This document shows positions 13,101-26,802 of a stretch of 64,000 nt of DNA, piece by piece. The DNA comes from Colius striatus (lineage: Eukaryota; Chordata; Aves; Coliiformes; Coliidae), in NCBI RefSeq assembly GCF_028858725.1, contig NC_084761.1, positions 95,753,971 through 95,817,970 on the forward strand. Reading direction: 5' to 3'. Position numbers and translations under genes: made by a program. Under the pieces are notes generated by a model. That model was given only the letters and a program-made list of their open reading frames with translations, was not told where the DNA came from and searched no databases. The first letter of the stretch is position 1, and every line of letters starts with the position of its first letter.

Positions 13101-14750
13101 ATTATCAAAAGAAGGAAACACTGCTCAAGTAATTAAATATTTATTCCTTTAAAGGTATAACTAGAGCACAAAAATACATTTCTGCCTCCCACGGCTTTTA
13201 TCAAGCTGTCAAGTTCTCCATAGCTGGATGTTAACTGAGTCATAAAGGGAAAAATATCGAAAGCAGGAGAAATGTGTGAACTCTTGCCTGAGGATGCACT
13301 TGGTCCTTCAGTGAGAAGCCAGAAAAATACTTGAGACTATTCTTGATCTCTGCAGGTGCAAGTCAGCAGCAAGTTCAGTATCTGCTAAACTTCCAAAGAA
13401 ATATTTGAATTCACTGCTAAGATGGCATGGGATATTCTGTCCTTGGACACAGCTTCAGCTGTGACCTTACTCTACTGATGAGAAGTTTTTCTGTTCCAGT
13501 TTCTCTTTCTATTCCAGCTTCCTTCCTTCTCCACACACATGTTCATCCTCTGCCTTGCAAAAATAACTCAATAACCAAGTCTGATCTGAAAGGTTGCTTG
13601 AAGACATATTTAGAAATAGAGTGAAAGGAGATACATTGCCTTATTTCCATTATAAGCCTTTAATTTAGATTCATACTAAGGGGTTCATTAAAAAAACACA
13701 ACAAACCAACCCTCACTTGGTTTTTGTTTGAAAATCCCATTGAAACTTACATTTTATATGCAGAAATGTCATTTTAAGCCTATAAATACACATCCTTTTT
13801 ATTAAAGTCGAGTTTCATAGAGATAGGAAACTTGTTTTGGCCAGCTTTCATTTGGCCATGTAAGACATTGTGCTAAATATAAAATAACGCCCCCAGTATT
13901 TTTGTCTTTGTGGATTATTTCCCACTGTTTCCACACCTTGGTCCACCTCTTTTTAAAATGTAAAATAACTGAACTATTGATCGGCACTTCATACTCTAAG
14001 GACACAGTCACATGAAAATTCCGGATCAAAGCAAATCTGTGCTGAGCTTTATCCCCTGCTTCCTTATTATCAAAGCATTTGTCCAATTTTAAGCATATGA
14101 ATACTATCATTTATATGCAGGCAAGCACTTAAAACTCATGTATATAAGTTTAGTGATGTAATTGAGACCACTAGGTATTAAGGATAAGAAAGTACTATGT
14201 ATGAGTAATGTGCTAAGTTATTTTACTACACTCAAGTTTCATTTCTATTCCTTTGCAGTAACATGGCTTGCTCAGTATCTCCATGACATATTTAGCTCTT
14301 CTAACTCTTCTCACTTTCAAATTCCTAATTCAATAAATAACTCAATAAGGAATCTTAGTCACATTCTTTTGCAAGTTATCTAAAAGTTCTCAGGTTGTTT
14401 TGTCTGACTTCTAAATTCAGAAACTGGCTGCTGTTCTTACTGAAGAACTATATCAAACTGAAATATTCTGCTAGCCTCTTTTCCATATTTTATTGACAGG
14501 AAGCAAGCCAAAAATCCTTTCTCTAAGCCTTTTCTTCATAGGCACAAATCAAAAAAAGCAGCCATTCCTGGAAGAAGCATATAACTCACTCTTGTAACTT
14601 GGGCTTCCAGTTGCTCATGCAGAAGAAACGATTCCTGGCCTGTGAATAACACAAAGTGTGACCATAGCACTGAAGACTCAAGACAGAAACTGCTCCTAGC
14701 TCAGTCTCATCTCCATGCTGATCTTCAAACCTGTCATTTGCTGAAAGCAA
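10166..14750. other. Unique intergenic DNA
   Basis: Holds the 40-bp duplication, a short (AT)7 run at 12399-12412 and T-runs near 10516-10531. A 102-residue minus frame at 13802-14110 has ordinary amino-acid composition but no recognised domain, and I do not call it a gene. Confidence 0.65.
11721..11791 (+). repeat. 40-bp tandem duplication
   Basis: gtttaaactgctctcagtta followed by aag occurs at about 11729-11751 and again, identical, at 11769-11791, with similar sequence just before each copy (attgctttgt and aatgcttagt). The offset is exactly 40 bp. Confidence 0.9.
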
Positions 14751-14847
14751 ATCACAGAATCATAGAATGGTAGGGTTGAAAGGGACCTTTAGAGATCATC
14801 TAGTCCAACCCCCCTGCAGAAGCAGGTTCACCTAGATCAGGTCGCAT
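14751..14847 (-). mobile_element. Short CR1 3' end (97 bp)
   Basis: Plus-strand landmarks are atcatagaatggtagggttg, agagatcatctagtccaacc and cagaagcaggttcacctaga. Only the terminal part is present. Confidence 0.9.
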
Positions 14848-16681
14848 AATGATTATTTAAAAGTAACTAAGTTCTGCCATCAAGAAATACATAGCTGAAC
14901 TTTATAGAAACAGCAATATAATTGCTTATCTTGCATTGTAAGTGGAATTTGGAGAGAAAATTTTCAAGGTGGTAACATATTTAGGAATATGTATGTTACC
15001 TCTACATTTGACTTTTGAACCTAGACGACAGTCATGAGAAATGTGGCTTTGTGATTGAAGGCTGTGAAGGCCCAGCAGTTCTTTGTTACACTATGCTGGA
15101 GCTCTGAGTTTCCTTACCTCAGGGGAGGATTGGCTGTGGCAAATATTCCCAAATCCACACACATTATTTTATGCCTACATATTATATTAGAATTAAAGGG
15201 CTTCTAGATCTTCAAAATCTGCAAGATTTTAAAATGACAAGTCTGTGGGGTGTACTTTTGGTGTAGTCAATGGAATTTTTATCATTGTGGGAACTGTAAC
15301 ATTGTGAAAATTAATTCCAGAGTTTAAGAAAAAAATATTTTCCTAAAATATTGAATTTCCTGTTTGATATTTCCTTGTGTCACCCCTAAGCTTTGATTTA
15401 TAATTACTTATTCCTTATTTAATGATCTCATAGACTCACTATTGATGACCCTGAAGAAACTAAAGACTCTTACCTTATTATTCCATCCTTACACGAATCA
15501 GCCTTAGCAATGCTTCTTATGTCTCCATGTGCGTTTCCATTCTACACCATTTCTTCTTTCAGCTGAGTTGACAAAAACTCCATGAAGTCACATAGACACA
15601 TCCTCGATGTAAAGCATCACCCAATATTTTCCATTAAACCCCTCCCCATTAATCTTAACATTCTGTTGACTTTACTACATAAGCTGAGCACTGAACTGGT
15701 ATGTTTTGTGTTTTAGATCTTGTTTTCATGTGCATTGTTGTATCAACACTAATTGTTATCATCCTACCATAAAGAGACTTAGGAGTATTCAGACCCGTTC
15801 AAAGGCAAATAATCCATCCTGAAGTAGGACTCTTATTCATGTGAACTAAGTTGCCCAATACCAGTCTGAGTTTTACCTTCAGAGACTCTTATATTCCTAG
15901 AGCATTTTGCAGACATATTGATGGATCGGCTGATAATGGATTCCTTCTTTACAGTTTTCCTCTTTAGCCATGGAGCCTTAACCAGTGGAGACTCTTCATG
16001 TTCAGAGATCTTATTGTCTACATGCTTTCTTCTAAGCATCTTTAAGTACGAGATGCCTCTTGCATCTCTGTAAATTCATTTGTAAATATCCCAGTTACTT
16101 TCAAGCAGTCTATTGGTACCAGAAATCATCCCAGTCTATGTCAGACTACAGGCCATTAGAGGGAAAGCTCTTCAAGGACTTCCCCACACCTTCTAATGTA
16201 TTTAGATCATATATACAGTCTCCAGTTCTGACTGGAGAAACTTTTTTTACGTGCTGCAACTAAACAAAGCAGAAATAGTAATTTCCTAAGAGCCCTCTGA
16301 GAGTACATTTCTTTATATAGAATGTGTAGGAAGGCAATAGAACAAAATTTGGTGCTTTGCTATTCTGAGGAATAATCAGTGTATCTGAGACAAGCATGCA
16401 AACATTTCTCACAAACTTTGTAAGAGTTATATATGTCACTTAGAGTATACCTCACTGTTTATCACAGTGTTTCAAATCCCTCATGAGGTCACAAATGTCC
16501 TTTTAAATTGGTAGTATTTAATTATATGAAACTTAAATTGATCATTGTTTTAATTTTATATATATCAAGACCATTTCATTAACAATAATACAATCTCTGT
16601 AGCTGAACTGTTGGGATTAAAAGAAAAAATAGCAGGCACTACATTTCTTTTCACAGTGGTCTTTATACAAGTAATTTCCAG
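14848..16681. other. Unique intergenic DNA
   Basis: AT-rich sequence between two short CR1 termini. Nothing recognised. Confidence 0.7.
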
Positions 16682-16843
16682 AATAGGCTGCCCAGGAAGG
16701 TTGTGGAGTCTCCTTCCTTGGAGGTCTTCAAGACCTATCCGGACATGTTCCTATGCAGCCTGATCTAGGTGGACCTGCTTCTGCAGGGGCTTGGACTAGA
16801 TGATCTCTAAACGTCCCTTCCAACCTCACCATTCTATGATTTT
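16682..16843 (+). mobile_element. Short CR1 3' end
   Basis: It carries taggctgcccaggaaggttg, cctgatctaggtggacctgc, ggacttgg-like and gatgatctctaaacgtccct sequence and ends attctatgatttt. It lies about 350 bp beyond the proposed end of the CTNNA2 transcript. Confidence 0.9.
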
Positions 16844-17189
16844 ATTCAGTGTGGCACAATAGATGTTTTCCAAGGTTCTGAGATGCTAACCTTATAAACT
16901 TAATAAATTCAGCTACCTTTATGCTACTTCTGAGACGCTGTATTTAAACAAACAGTTTCATCCCACACTTGACAGATGTGTCTCATCTTAATCTGTCTCA
17001 GATTTAAACTGTTTTTCTCCCACTGACCATGTTTGGTTATCCTGGTTACAAAAAATGTGAAAATTAATCTAATGTTGTCTTTCCTTCACAAATAAGCAAA
17101 CAAAAAAGGAAGCATGAGGCAAAATTAATCACTGTCCACATCGACTATGATTCAGGAGATAAATTTGCATTAAAAGAGATGAGTCATTG

Positions 17190-18044
17190 AGGATTCCAAG
17201 GTTAAATGAGTTTATTGAGTTAGTGGTTACAATGGTATGTCAGATACCTGTAATCCAAGCTACACCTACGTATTTGCCTCTAAATTCTCACACTGTTATT
17301 TTCCGTGTCTCTAAACATTCCACCACCAGGTCTTCTATTACTAATAATATAATAATAATCATAATATAAAAGGCAATGTCAATCACCATATTGTGCTTCA
17401 TACTCCACCATAAGGAATTCAATTGGCAAAAGTAAACCTCTGGTCATATTAATGGGATTAATTGCAATGTGAGCAATCATAACACTACTGGAATATAAAG
17501 AACAAAAATGGTTTAAAAGAAGCATTTTTAAGATGAATTAGTTTGTATGTTTTAAAAATCCACATACTACGATGAAGATGACTTAAAAGTTATATCATTT
17601 AATTATTGGGCCACACATTTAAGCATATTGGCTAGTACATTTTTGCACTGGAACAGAAGCAATACAAGCTTTATGGTCTACCATTACAATTCCATTTTTT
17701 TTTAATTCACTTAATATACCTGCCAACCTAATGTTTCTTGCATGCATAAAAATTTCTGGGTTTAGATTTGAATCTATTAGTTAACCCACATATACCCCTG
17801 CGATGCAAATTCTTTGGCCAATTTTATGCTATAGTTCAGTTTAAAAAGGAAGCCTGGAGTAAGTCCATTTAACATCAGGAGAGAGTGTCCTAAATTTTGG
17901 CATTGCAGAAAGTTAATTACTTCAATAGAGTCTCAGATTGCATGCAAATTGACACTGCTTCCCCCCACCCCATGCCAGACGCATACAAGTCAGCAGGTAT
18001 GCATACAAAAAGAATATAAAACCCTCCTGGTAAAGCTTAGTGAT
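17190..18044 (-). other. CTNNA2: Probable 3' UTR of CTNNA2
   Basis: This is the minus-strand sequence following the TAA. It is AT-rich, has no further coding frame, contains no recognisable CR1 and carries one G-run (near 17962-17972). The lower boundary is placed just past the candidate polyadenylation signal at 17216-17211. The extent is inferred; no transcript evidence is available, and a longer UTR is possible. Confidence 0.5.
17211..17216 (-). promoter_or_regulatory. Candidate polyadenylation signal AATAAA
   Basis: On the minus strand this reads AATAAA, about 830 nt after the CTNNA2 stop codon. It is the first canonical hexamer I noticed in the sense orientation. Another AATAAA at 16846-16841 abuts the 3' end of a CR1 copy and is a less likely alternative. 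Confidence 0.4.
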
Positions 18045-18332
18045 TTAGAATGAATCCATAGCTTTAAATTCACTTAAGGCCTGTACAGGGGAAATATGTT
18101 TCTTCTGGGACCCTCTTCTCACTCTTGTCTGATATTCTTCTGGTTTTTCTCTCTTTACTAGTGGTTTCTTCTCAGGGGCCTTCATCTTCCAAGATACAAC
18201 CGGAGAGTTCACTGCAGCAGTACCATAGACCTTCTGATACTTAGTAGAAGCCACATATGATGCTTTCACTGTAAGGACCACAGCGTTCATCAGATTTTTA
18301 GCTGCCTGGATGAGAGAAGTGGCACTGTCCAG
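18045..18332 (-). CDS. CTNNA2: CTNNA2 terminal coding exon with stop codon
   Basis: This exon has 288 nt: 95 codons plus TAA at 18047-18045, with acceptor tatttgtag|CTGGACAGT. It starts LDSATSLIQAAKNLMNAVVL and ends ALSEFKAMDSF, about residues 811-905 of the short form. It holds the last long helix of the actin-binding domain, the conserved VSWKMKAPEKKPLVKRE segment (Trp and Lys residues that in alpha-E-catenin contribute to F-actin contact) and the flexible C-terminal tail. KVYGTAAVNSPV and the final Phe distinguish alpha-N from alpha-E-catenin (SQGMASLNLPA, final Ile). The Met at 18290-18288 is internal, not a start. Confidence 0.98.
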   Translation of the reverse strand: MDSATSLIQAAKNLMNAVVLTVKASYVASTKYQKVYGTAAVNSPVVSWKMKAPEKKPLVKREKPEEYQTRVRRGSQKKHISPVQALSEFKAMDSF

Positions 18333-20475
18333 CTACAAATAGAAAAGAAAATGAAATACAGCATGGTTACTCCATGGTTGGATCACTGGACCGTTTCCTG
18401 ACTGAAGTCTGGATAGCCTCAGACTTCATTAAAGATGAGACAAATCCTTTCCCTCATGATTAATCAAGTGGCTAGTAGTAACAAGCACCAGCATCGAACT
18501 GTAAAGGTAAGACTGTGATACCTCACATTAGATATTTTAATAATGCAACAGAAAAGTTGTGTTGGCTGAGTTATTTTATTTTTTTCTTTTCCTAATGGTA
18601 AGTTACCTCTTTTTAAAAACAAAACAAAACCAAAACCAAACACACTCTGACTTCTCACTTTAAACTTTAAGAATCATTTCTACATGTCAAAACCCACAAA
18701 ACAGGTCAACAGGAATTTTTCAAAGCATTCAGGGTTGTTCTAATTACTCCTATTAAGCCCAGGATAACAACTCCAAAGAGGTGAGTGCTAAGTTTGTTAG
18801 AGAATTCCATTTGAAAAGATGAAAGGAGATTTTGAAACCCCTAAAGAAATAAAAAAAATGAAACAGTTAACTGCAGGCTTTTGTAGCTACTGTAATATCT
18901 GAGCTGCTTATGCTCACAAAGAATCTTACTTTACAATTTACAAGCTTTTCGATACATATACCCTTGTGTTTCTCCCATGCATGAGCCTGCCTGTGTTTCC
19001 TGGGTCTTCTGCATGTTAGAGACCTTAAGAACTTGAGCCTCAAACCATTGGGACTTCCAGTCATCAAGCTTCCATCATACACTGAAAGCAAGTATATCCC
19101 CCTGGCCAAATTTTTCAAAAGCATTTAACTAGATAATGGGGCCTTGCAAAGCAATGGCTCAGTGTTCCAAAATGTAAATGAGGCACTTGGCAAATCCAAC
19201 CACACATCCTCAAATTAGCAGGTGCTAAAAATATGTTCTCCTGTACTTATATAGCAACCCAGGTTTACTATTTAAAATGTTCAATTATCCCTTTCCCAAA
19301 ATACTGAAAAATCAGGGCATACTGTTTATGAGAAAGACTTTCAGTTCTACCATGGAAGCTGCCCCTAATTTTAAAAAGTCTTTCCACCCCTCTTGCTCAG
19401 TAAGTTCTTAGCTATTTGTAGTTATTACAAAAAGACTCTCTCTTTCTCTCCAAATCTTTCCTGCTCCATATTTTGGGAGTATTATGATTCTTTAACACAA
19501 ATTCTAAGCAAGATAATCACGATAAATACTCAAAAGGGAATAACAAAAACCATATGATACTTCACCTCAAGTATTTTGAATCATTAACAGAAGAATTGTT
19601 CCGGAGAAACCTCTTTCTGAAGCGTCAGTGATTGATGTGAACGAGAGTAGGTGTTACAGAAAGCCTGTGTCTGGAACCACATAATCCATAGACTTACCCA
19701 TTTTTATTTCCTCAGCTGTGGTCTTATATTCAATATGATTCATTAAACATGTAAACAGCTGCATACAGTGAGGTGAACAACAAAACCCCATTTTAATGAT
19801 CTCCACGTACTTGGTGCCGTTCCCTGAAATGCACAGTTAATTTCCTGCCCCCAGTAAATATTTTTCCTCAGGACTAATTTGTATTTTCTCTCAGTAAAAG
19901 AAACTAAGTTAAAAGATGGAAAATTACATTATATGGCAGAAACATGACTGTTCAATAGGGAGTAATGAAATATAATTCAGTACAGTGTTATTCTATAACC
20001 ACACTACTGCATGATTTATAAAGCAATCTGTATGTTTGTTGGTAAATAACAGATCATACTCTATTAAATTAGGATATTCTAATTTACTGCAGAGATCTAC
20101 AATCAAGCATTATTCATTGTTAAATGATTCTTTTTGAAACACTGGTGGATTGATATTGAATATAAAGTGATACCGTCAAACAGTATTTACTTCATAATCA
20201 ATGTGGATAAAGTGACTGGATTAGGCCTCTATGGCACATTCCTGAATGAGTTCTATTTGCTGAGGGTTTCTAATAGCCTCACATTTTCCAGTGTTTCTTT
20301 ATGAAAGGAGCTCTGGTAGGTGTTTTACATGGGGCATATATTAAAGAACAGAATGATTAAAGGAAGCATTTTGAAATGAGGTGGCACCTAAATTAGATGC
20401 TTAAAACCATACAAAGGATGCAATCTATGTCTTTAAACAGATTAGTAATTTTATGGAGTATAAGGACAAGGGTGT

Positions 20476-20515
20476 GCAGAAGCATGTACTTCTGCAAGAA
20501 GCATGTAATTCTGCA
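20476..20515 (+). repeat. 18/19-bp tandem duplication
   Basis: gcagaagcatgtacttct is followed immediately by gcaagaagcatgtaattct, then gcag. Two copies differ by one substitution and one inserted base. Confidence 0.85.
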
Positions 20516-21912
20516 GTGTGGATTGCAATGATGTCTGTGAGAAAACCACGTTACATCTGGTTTTAATTTTAATTATCTCTAGTTTCAATCTGCTGTTATA
20601 GCAGATAAGAGCTCCCTGTTTTCATCATTATTAATCACACTTTAACACGCAGATACTTGGTCCTTGCCCTTAATACCCATTCGTATTGCAAAATGCTTTC
20701 AGGTCTTGAAATCAGAAAAGAGACATAAAACCTCCATAATAGCATTAGGCTATGAGTGTTCTCCAAAATCTGCTGGTAGCCATCCCATGTACCCAATTTG
20801 GCTACCTAAGCATTTCCAGTGATTTTCTTATTGCCTCCAGCTCCTTGCTTGCATTATGGCTCAGTAAAGAAGAATTAAACTGAACGAATACAATTCCAAT
20901 TAACTTTTAGATCTTACTACACCACTGTGTTACTCTAGTTTTAAGCTGTGCTTTGTAATCAGCAGAGCTACAGTGGCATAAAGCTGGAACGAGGCAGCAG
21001 TGAATCAAGCCCTTAGTGTGTTAATTCCTTATGAAATCTGGGCACAGAAATGTATGCACTTTTCCAAACAGATAATGTTAATAATAAAAAAAACACATAA
21101 GAAGGAAAATTAACATTTCAAATAAAAGTACCACTAGGAAATTATTGCACAGTACATAAGGCAAACTTGAGTCCCTAGAAATGGTTAGGGAATTAGGATT
21201 ATAACAATAGCTTTCTATGCTAACAGCTAAAGGAGCCTTCGACTTGCTACACAAAGTAATAGTGTTCTGCTACTTAGATGTCTTTGCAAGTATGTTTGCC
21301 TCCATTTAGGGGAAAAAAACCTCCTTAAACATAAGAGATAAATCTAGGTTATTGGCCCATAAAACTCCAAGAACAGAGAACATTGAGAAAAATTCAAAAT
21401 TCATACAGATCCTGAGAATGACAGCACTGGAGCTGGCCACTTACCCAGGTCAAAACTGCCATCTATCCAGGGAAGGTATAAATCATTCAGAAAAAACCCT
21501 ACAGATTTTGCTACAAGCTGAATTTGCAATTAGTGAATGCAAGGGTAGAACAGTGGAGAAGCAGAGCCTATTATCTGCCAAGAAGATAATTTCAGGGTTG
21601 TGGTTTTTTTCCCCCCCAAAAAAATCCTTAAGGCTTTGACGAGTTTTTGATCTGCTTATAAGTTGTGCTCCATTTTTCCTGTGCTACATGCAGAATTTTC
21701 CAGAATCTCGTGACAATCAAGATTTCTTGTTTCCTTTACATATACATGTAATCTAAATAAAATAACCAGCAATTATACCACCAAAATAGCTGAAGAATCA
21801 GAAGACAATAATGCTGGAATTTTTTCTCCATAACAGAAAAGCACAAAGAGATGTTCTCCCTGTATTGTCACATCACTGTTATGGGGAAGAACTAAACCAC
21901 TTATATATGTGG

Positions 21913-22495
21913 TCTCGTGGCCAAGAAGGCCAACGACATCAAGGTCAAGGGAGGTTCTTCTCCCCCTCTGCTCTGCTCTGGTGAGGCCTCATCTGGAGTC
22001 CTGTGTCCAGTTCTGGGCTCCCCAGCTCAAGGACAGGTAACTGCTCGAGAGAGTCCAGTGCAGGGCCACCAAGATGATCAGGTAACTGGAATATCTTTCT
22101 TATGACAAGGCTGTAGGATCTGGGACTGTTCAGCTTGGAGGAGACTGAGGGGAGACCTCATTAAGACTTACAGATATTTAAAAGCTGTATGTAATGAGGA
22201 TGGAGCAGCTCTTTTTTTCTGTAGTGTCCAGTGATAGGACTACAGGTAATGGACAAAAGCTAGAAGACAAAATGTTCCGCTTAAGGAAAACAATTCTTTA
22301 CTGGAAGAGTGAGGGAGCCCTGGCACAAGCTGCCCAGGGAAGGTGTGAAGGCTCCTTCTTGAGAGATTTTCAAAGCCCATCTGGACACGTTCCTGTGTGA
22401 CCTGATCTAGGTGGGACCTGCTTCTGCAGGGGGGGCTGGACTAGATGATCTCTAAAGGTTCCTTCCAACCCCTACCATTCTGTGACTCTGTGATT
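21913..22495 (+). mobile_element. CR1 3' end, antisense in the CTNNA2 intron
   Basis: It begins near tcgtggccaagaaggccaac, continues through gaggcctcatctggagtcct, and ends ctaccattctgtgactctgt. The plus open frames inside it are fragments of CR1 ORF2. Confidence 0.92.
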
Positions 22496-25400
22496 TGTCA
22501 CAGAGAAAATTTAATTTCCAGAGAAATCTCTATATTTATTATCAGAAACTTATCCCAGAAGGTAAGCAAAAGAGAGAAAAAAAAAATCTGCTTTTCCAGT
22601 CAGTAAGAATATAATACAGGTAGTTTTAAAAGAGATGGTTGTTTAATAATGTTCTATATCATTATTATTGGTTTTAACAAACCTTGAAGAGTGGAAGATA
22701 TCAAAAGAATTGTAAGTAGTGAGTGGTCTGAATACATTTGAGTAGCACAAATAGAATGACCTGTGAAATTCTAGGCCAGTACAGCTGACAGCAGTCCCAA
22801 ATCAAATAATGCAGTATCTATGACAGACTCCATAAATAAATACAGCTGATGGTAAACAAATGGTTTTGTGGGTAAAAATATTTTCAAAGTAACCTACATC
22901 ATATTTTGATGTGATTAAACTTTGGATTGCTTAAAATAATACTGCTGATACAGTTGGACCTTTGAAAGGTGTTTTGCTTGCTACTACATGAAAGTTTGAT
23001 TGAAAACTCAACCGAAGCAAAATCAACAACGCACATATAGAATGATTCCAAATTCTCTAAGAGTTGAATTGCCAAAAGTATGTATACACAAAAAAAATCA
23101 ATGCTACACAGTGACTTTTGCAGTGGGCTCTTGGAGAAACCACTTGTCAGTTTATATATACATTAATAATTGTCAAAAACTCAGATAACAGTCACTTAAC
23201 TGATGATATTTGCAGATAACAAATGGGAAAGTGGTAAGTTCTACAGATGGCAAGTGACTGATATCCAATAAGCTGGTAAAAGTCAGAAATGTAGATTTCA
23301 GTTTGGCCAACTTCATAACAGATGGTACATACTTATACAATAAAGAACTTTGTCCTATGCAGGATCCTAAGAAATCACTCCCTGAGCAGACAAAAAGGAG
23401 AACACAGCTCAAAGAAGTTAAATTATCATATTTAGCTTATTATCTGTCCACATTTATTAAATACTGATTCCTCAATGCAAGATCAACACTGAGGACCTGG
23501 AAAGAATTGAAAGAACCTCAATAACAAAAAAATATCTTTTATAGAGAAGATTCAGGCAGCTCTGTTTCTTTTCTTTAATAAAGTGCATGATTAAAAAATT
23601 ACTTGATCAAAATCAGCAAGAACGTAGTAACATAAAGCTGATAATATTTCAACAGATTAGACAAAGATATAACAGATCTTAATGGCTGAAAGGTGAAGAA
23701 GGTTGTTTTAGCTATTAATTAGCTGAAAAAAAATTTAGCAGTGATATTAATTAAGCACAAGAACTCATGAAAGATGGTGATTCTATCTCTAGAAATTGTG
23801 AAATCAATATTGGATGCCTTTGCTTAATATGTACACTCCAAGCATAACTATTGGACATTTTTAATGCACATTAATTCAGGGAGCTTATGCATCAGTCATG
23901 CAGGAAGACAGCACAGATGATAACAAAAGCCTGTCTTAACCTTGAAATGTATGAATGCATAAATTTCGTGTTGGTAATTACTGAAAAATAGAGATAAGTC
24001 TGGTTTATTTTGTATAGATTTGGGAGGGCAAATGTCATGTATTTGATATGTTGAAGAAGGACCTCTAACCTTTTGAATAGTCTTGGATAAGAGTTGGTTT
24101 GTATGCCCTTAGTAGGTAATTTAGATACTTCCAGACCCTTGAGGCTATCACAAATTCTGGGTGCATTTCCTGCTTCTCCTGCTTTTCAAAGCAAGTTCAT
24201 ACCTTCATGGACAGGTGCAGTTGCTGTTATCACAAACCAGAAGTCAATTAACAGCCTCTAGAGCAACTAAGGTTACACGGAACTATTATGAATCTGGCCA
24301 GTGAATCAGGACTATTATTTTGACAGACTACATTCTTATGCAGCAGAACATTTTCCTCCCAGCTGTGCTTAATAGTAAATCCAGTCCTGCATATGTATGT
24401 AAGATATATGTAAGAAAAATATCTTATTCATAATACTTATGTCTTACATTTCTCCGGCACATTTCCTGCATAAAACACAATACTATCAGTGACAGTCAAT
24501 GCAAGAATGGCTATTTGCTATTCAGATGCACTCATCCCTATGGTGGGAGACATCTGCTATTTGTCAGCACTACTATGCAGTGGCTGAAGACATATTTCAG
24601 TCAGTCACTTGAAAATGCACATAAGGTTTTTGCTAGATATGGATCCATTGTGAGAAAACTATCCTACATATTTGAAATTCTGTAACAAACAAGATGTAAT
24701 TATCTGAAACACAAGTGTGTTAGAAAGGGCTCTGTGGCTACATAGAGAAAATACTATTGCACTCCTCTTTTCCTAGATATTTATTTTCACGTTTGCTTGC
24801 AATTAACTATTGAATCTTTAATTCATTCTGGAGGTAGCTGTGTTTTATAGGTGGCCAATCCACTGAATAACTGTCCTGTCTGCATGTTTTTTTTTAATTA
24901 CAGCTAAGAAACCCATAGGGATTCCCAAGTCCATCTGGCTGTATTTAACAAAGGCTGCCATCTCTTAGGACATCAGAAAGCACACAAGTATACCAAGAAC
25001 CACGGGTATCTTCAGTCTTCTATGGACTATTGCCATTTTAAACCACTTGTTTAATTTACTAGGTCAGCAGGTTACCAACTGCTTTATGCCAGTTTGAAAA
25101 AGCATAAGAATATAAAAATACAGTAGTGGCATTCCCAATAAAAGATAATACACATAATACAAAAAAATGTGGAGAGATGCATTCATACAGTTGATTTACT
25201 TATTCAGGCTATTTTAAAAGAGAAAGGATAAAAGATAAAATGATATCCTAATTGATTTGCTTTGAGGTGAATATTTAATATGGAACTAAAACCATTTATA
25301 GATATAATCGTAAAACACAATTCAACACTGGATATCACTAAAATTGGGAGGGGCTATATTTCATACACTAACGTAGGAAGTTTGAAGAGACCTGAAGAAG

Positions 25401-25929
25401 CAATGTAAGTTTATTATAAAATAAGAATACTAAACTTATAAAGTTAAGGAATACCACCTAAATGCCCTCAAACATATCCAACAGTCCCACAAAAGCTCTT
25501 TTAATTTGATTGTAGGACATAAAATCTTCATCTCTGAAACATCAGAAGCCTTGCACATATTTTGTTTCTCTGTAAGCATCTGAAAGAGTAAGCTATACAC
25601 CAATTCAGGAATGCTCAGATAGTGGGGACAGTGCTTAAATTTCATAGTGGGTGCCAGAAAGCTTAGCAATATTTCTTATTTTGAGGAAAAATGTATGTTG
25701 GCTTTCTCAGGTGAGAGACAGAAATATGGACTTCAGCATCATGATCATCTGCCTATTTACTTCACTTTGACATTGTGGCTGGAGTTTGAGGATCACAGCT
25801 CAGGGATGAGAGTTAATATGAGTTTCAGGCAGGACTCAGACACTTATTATCTTTTACTTTAGTACATCTAGTTTTACATAAGATTTGTTGTACTTTTGGA
25901 AACCAATAAAAGACTTTCTGATTTAGATG

Positions 25930-25995
25930 TTACCATAAAATCATTTTGGTTAGAAAAGACCTTGAAGATCATCAAATCCAACCACTCAAAATGTC
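25930..25995 (-). mobile_element. Very short CR1 terminal fragment
   Basis: The plus strand reads aaaatcattttggttagaaa, agaccttgaagatcatcaaa, tccaaccactc, matching an inverted CR1 terminus. Short and diverged. Confidence 0.7.
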
Positions 25996-26422
25996 ATTTT
26001 TAGATCAATGGCTGATTTTCCGTATTGTCAGGGTTTGTCTTTCTAATGAGGTAGCATGAAAGACAAAATTTTAACAACTGTAATAGTGAACTGAAAAAGA
26101 AGCCAATTGGAAACAAAATTAATGTTACTCAATTATACTTTTGTGAAATATAATTATTACTCATCTCTCTCCAACCTGACAGGTCTCAAAGGTGAAAAAT
26201 GTATTTTGGAATTTCTGATAGATACTAAAGTTTTTCTATTCATCAACTTTAATTACAATCAATACGTTATTAATCCAATAAGACATTTCTGCTAGAGCAC
26301 AACATTTACATTTCTTCTTTGGTCCATACCAAACCTAATGTAGGTTATTTCCTCAATATATAATAAATATATTGTTGCATTCTTAGATTCTTGTCAGAAT
26401 ATTTTGATCCATAATGAGATTG

Positions 26423-26802
26423 TTTATTCTGAAGAAAAGAGGCTGAGGGGAGACTTTCTCATTCTCTGCAACTCCCTGACTGGAGGTTGTGGCCTAGGTC
26501 AGACTCTGCTCCCAAGGTACAAGTGACAGGACAAGAGGAAATGGCCTCAAGTTGAATCAGGGGAGGTTTAGACTGGAGATTGGGAACACTTTCTTCCCTC
26601 AAAGGGTAGTGAAGCCTTGGCACAGGCTGCCCAGAGAAGTGGTGGAGTCCTAGTGCCTAGTAAGATTCCACAGCTGTGTAGCTGTGGGGCTGGGGGCCAT
26701 GGGTTAGTGCTGGTCACAGTAGTGTTGGTGCAACAATTAGACTCAATGAGCTTAAAGGTCTTTTCCTACATACACAACTGTATTCTATGATTCTATAATA
26801 AA
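26423..26802 (+). mobile_element. CR1 3' end, antisense in the CTNNA2 intron
   Basis: It holds gaggctgaggggagactttc, gacaggacaagaggaaatgg, cacaggctgcccagagaagt, gggggccatgggttagtgct and the tail tctatgattctat. Confidence 0.9.

Noticed and set aside
13802..14110. 102-codon minus-strand open frame in intergenic DNA
   Set aside because: No recognisable domain, no splice or promoter context, and such frames occur by chance in AT-rich DNA of this length. A protein search with a clear homologue would change this.
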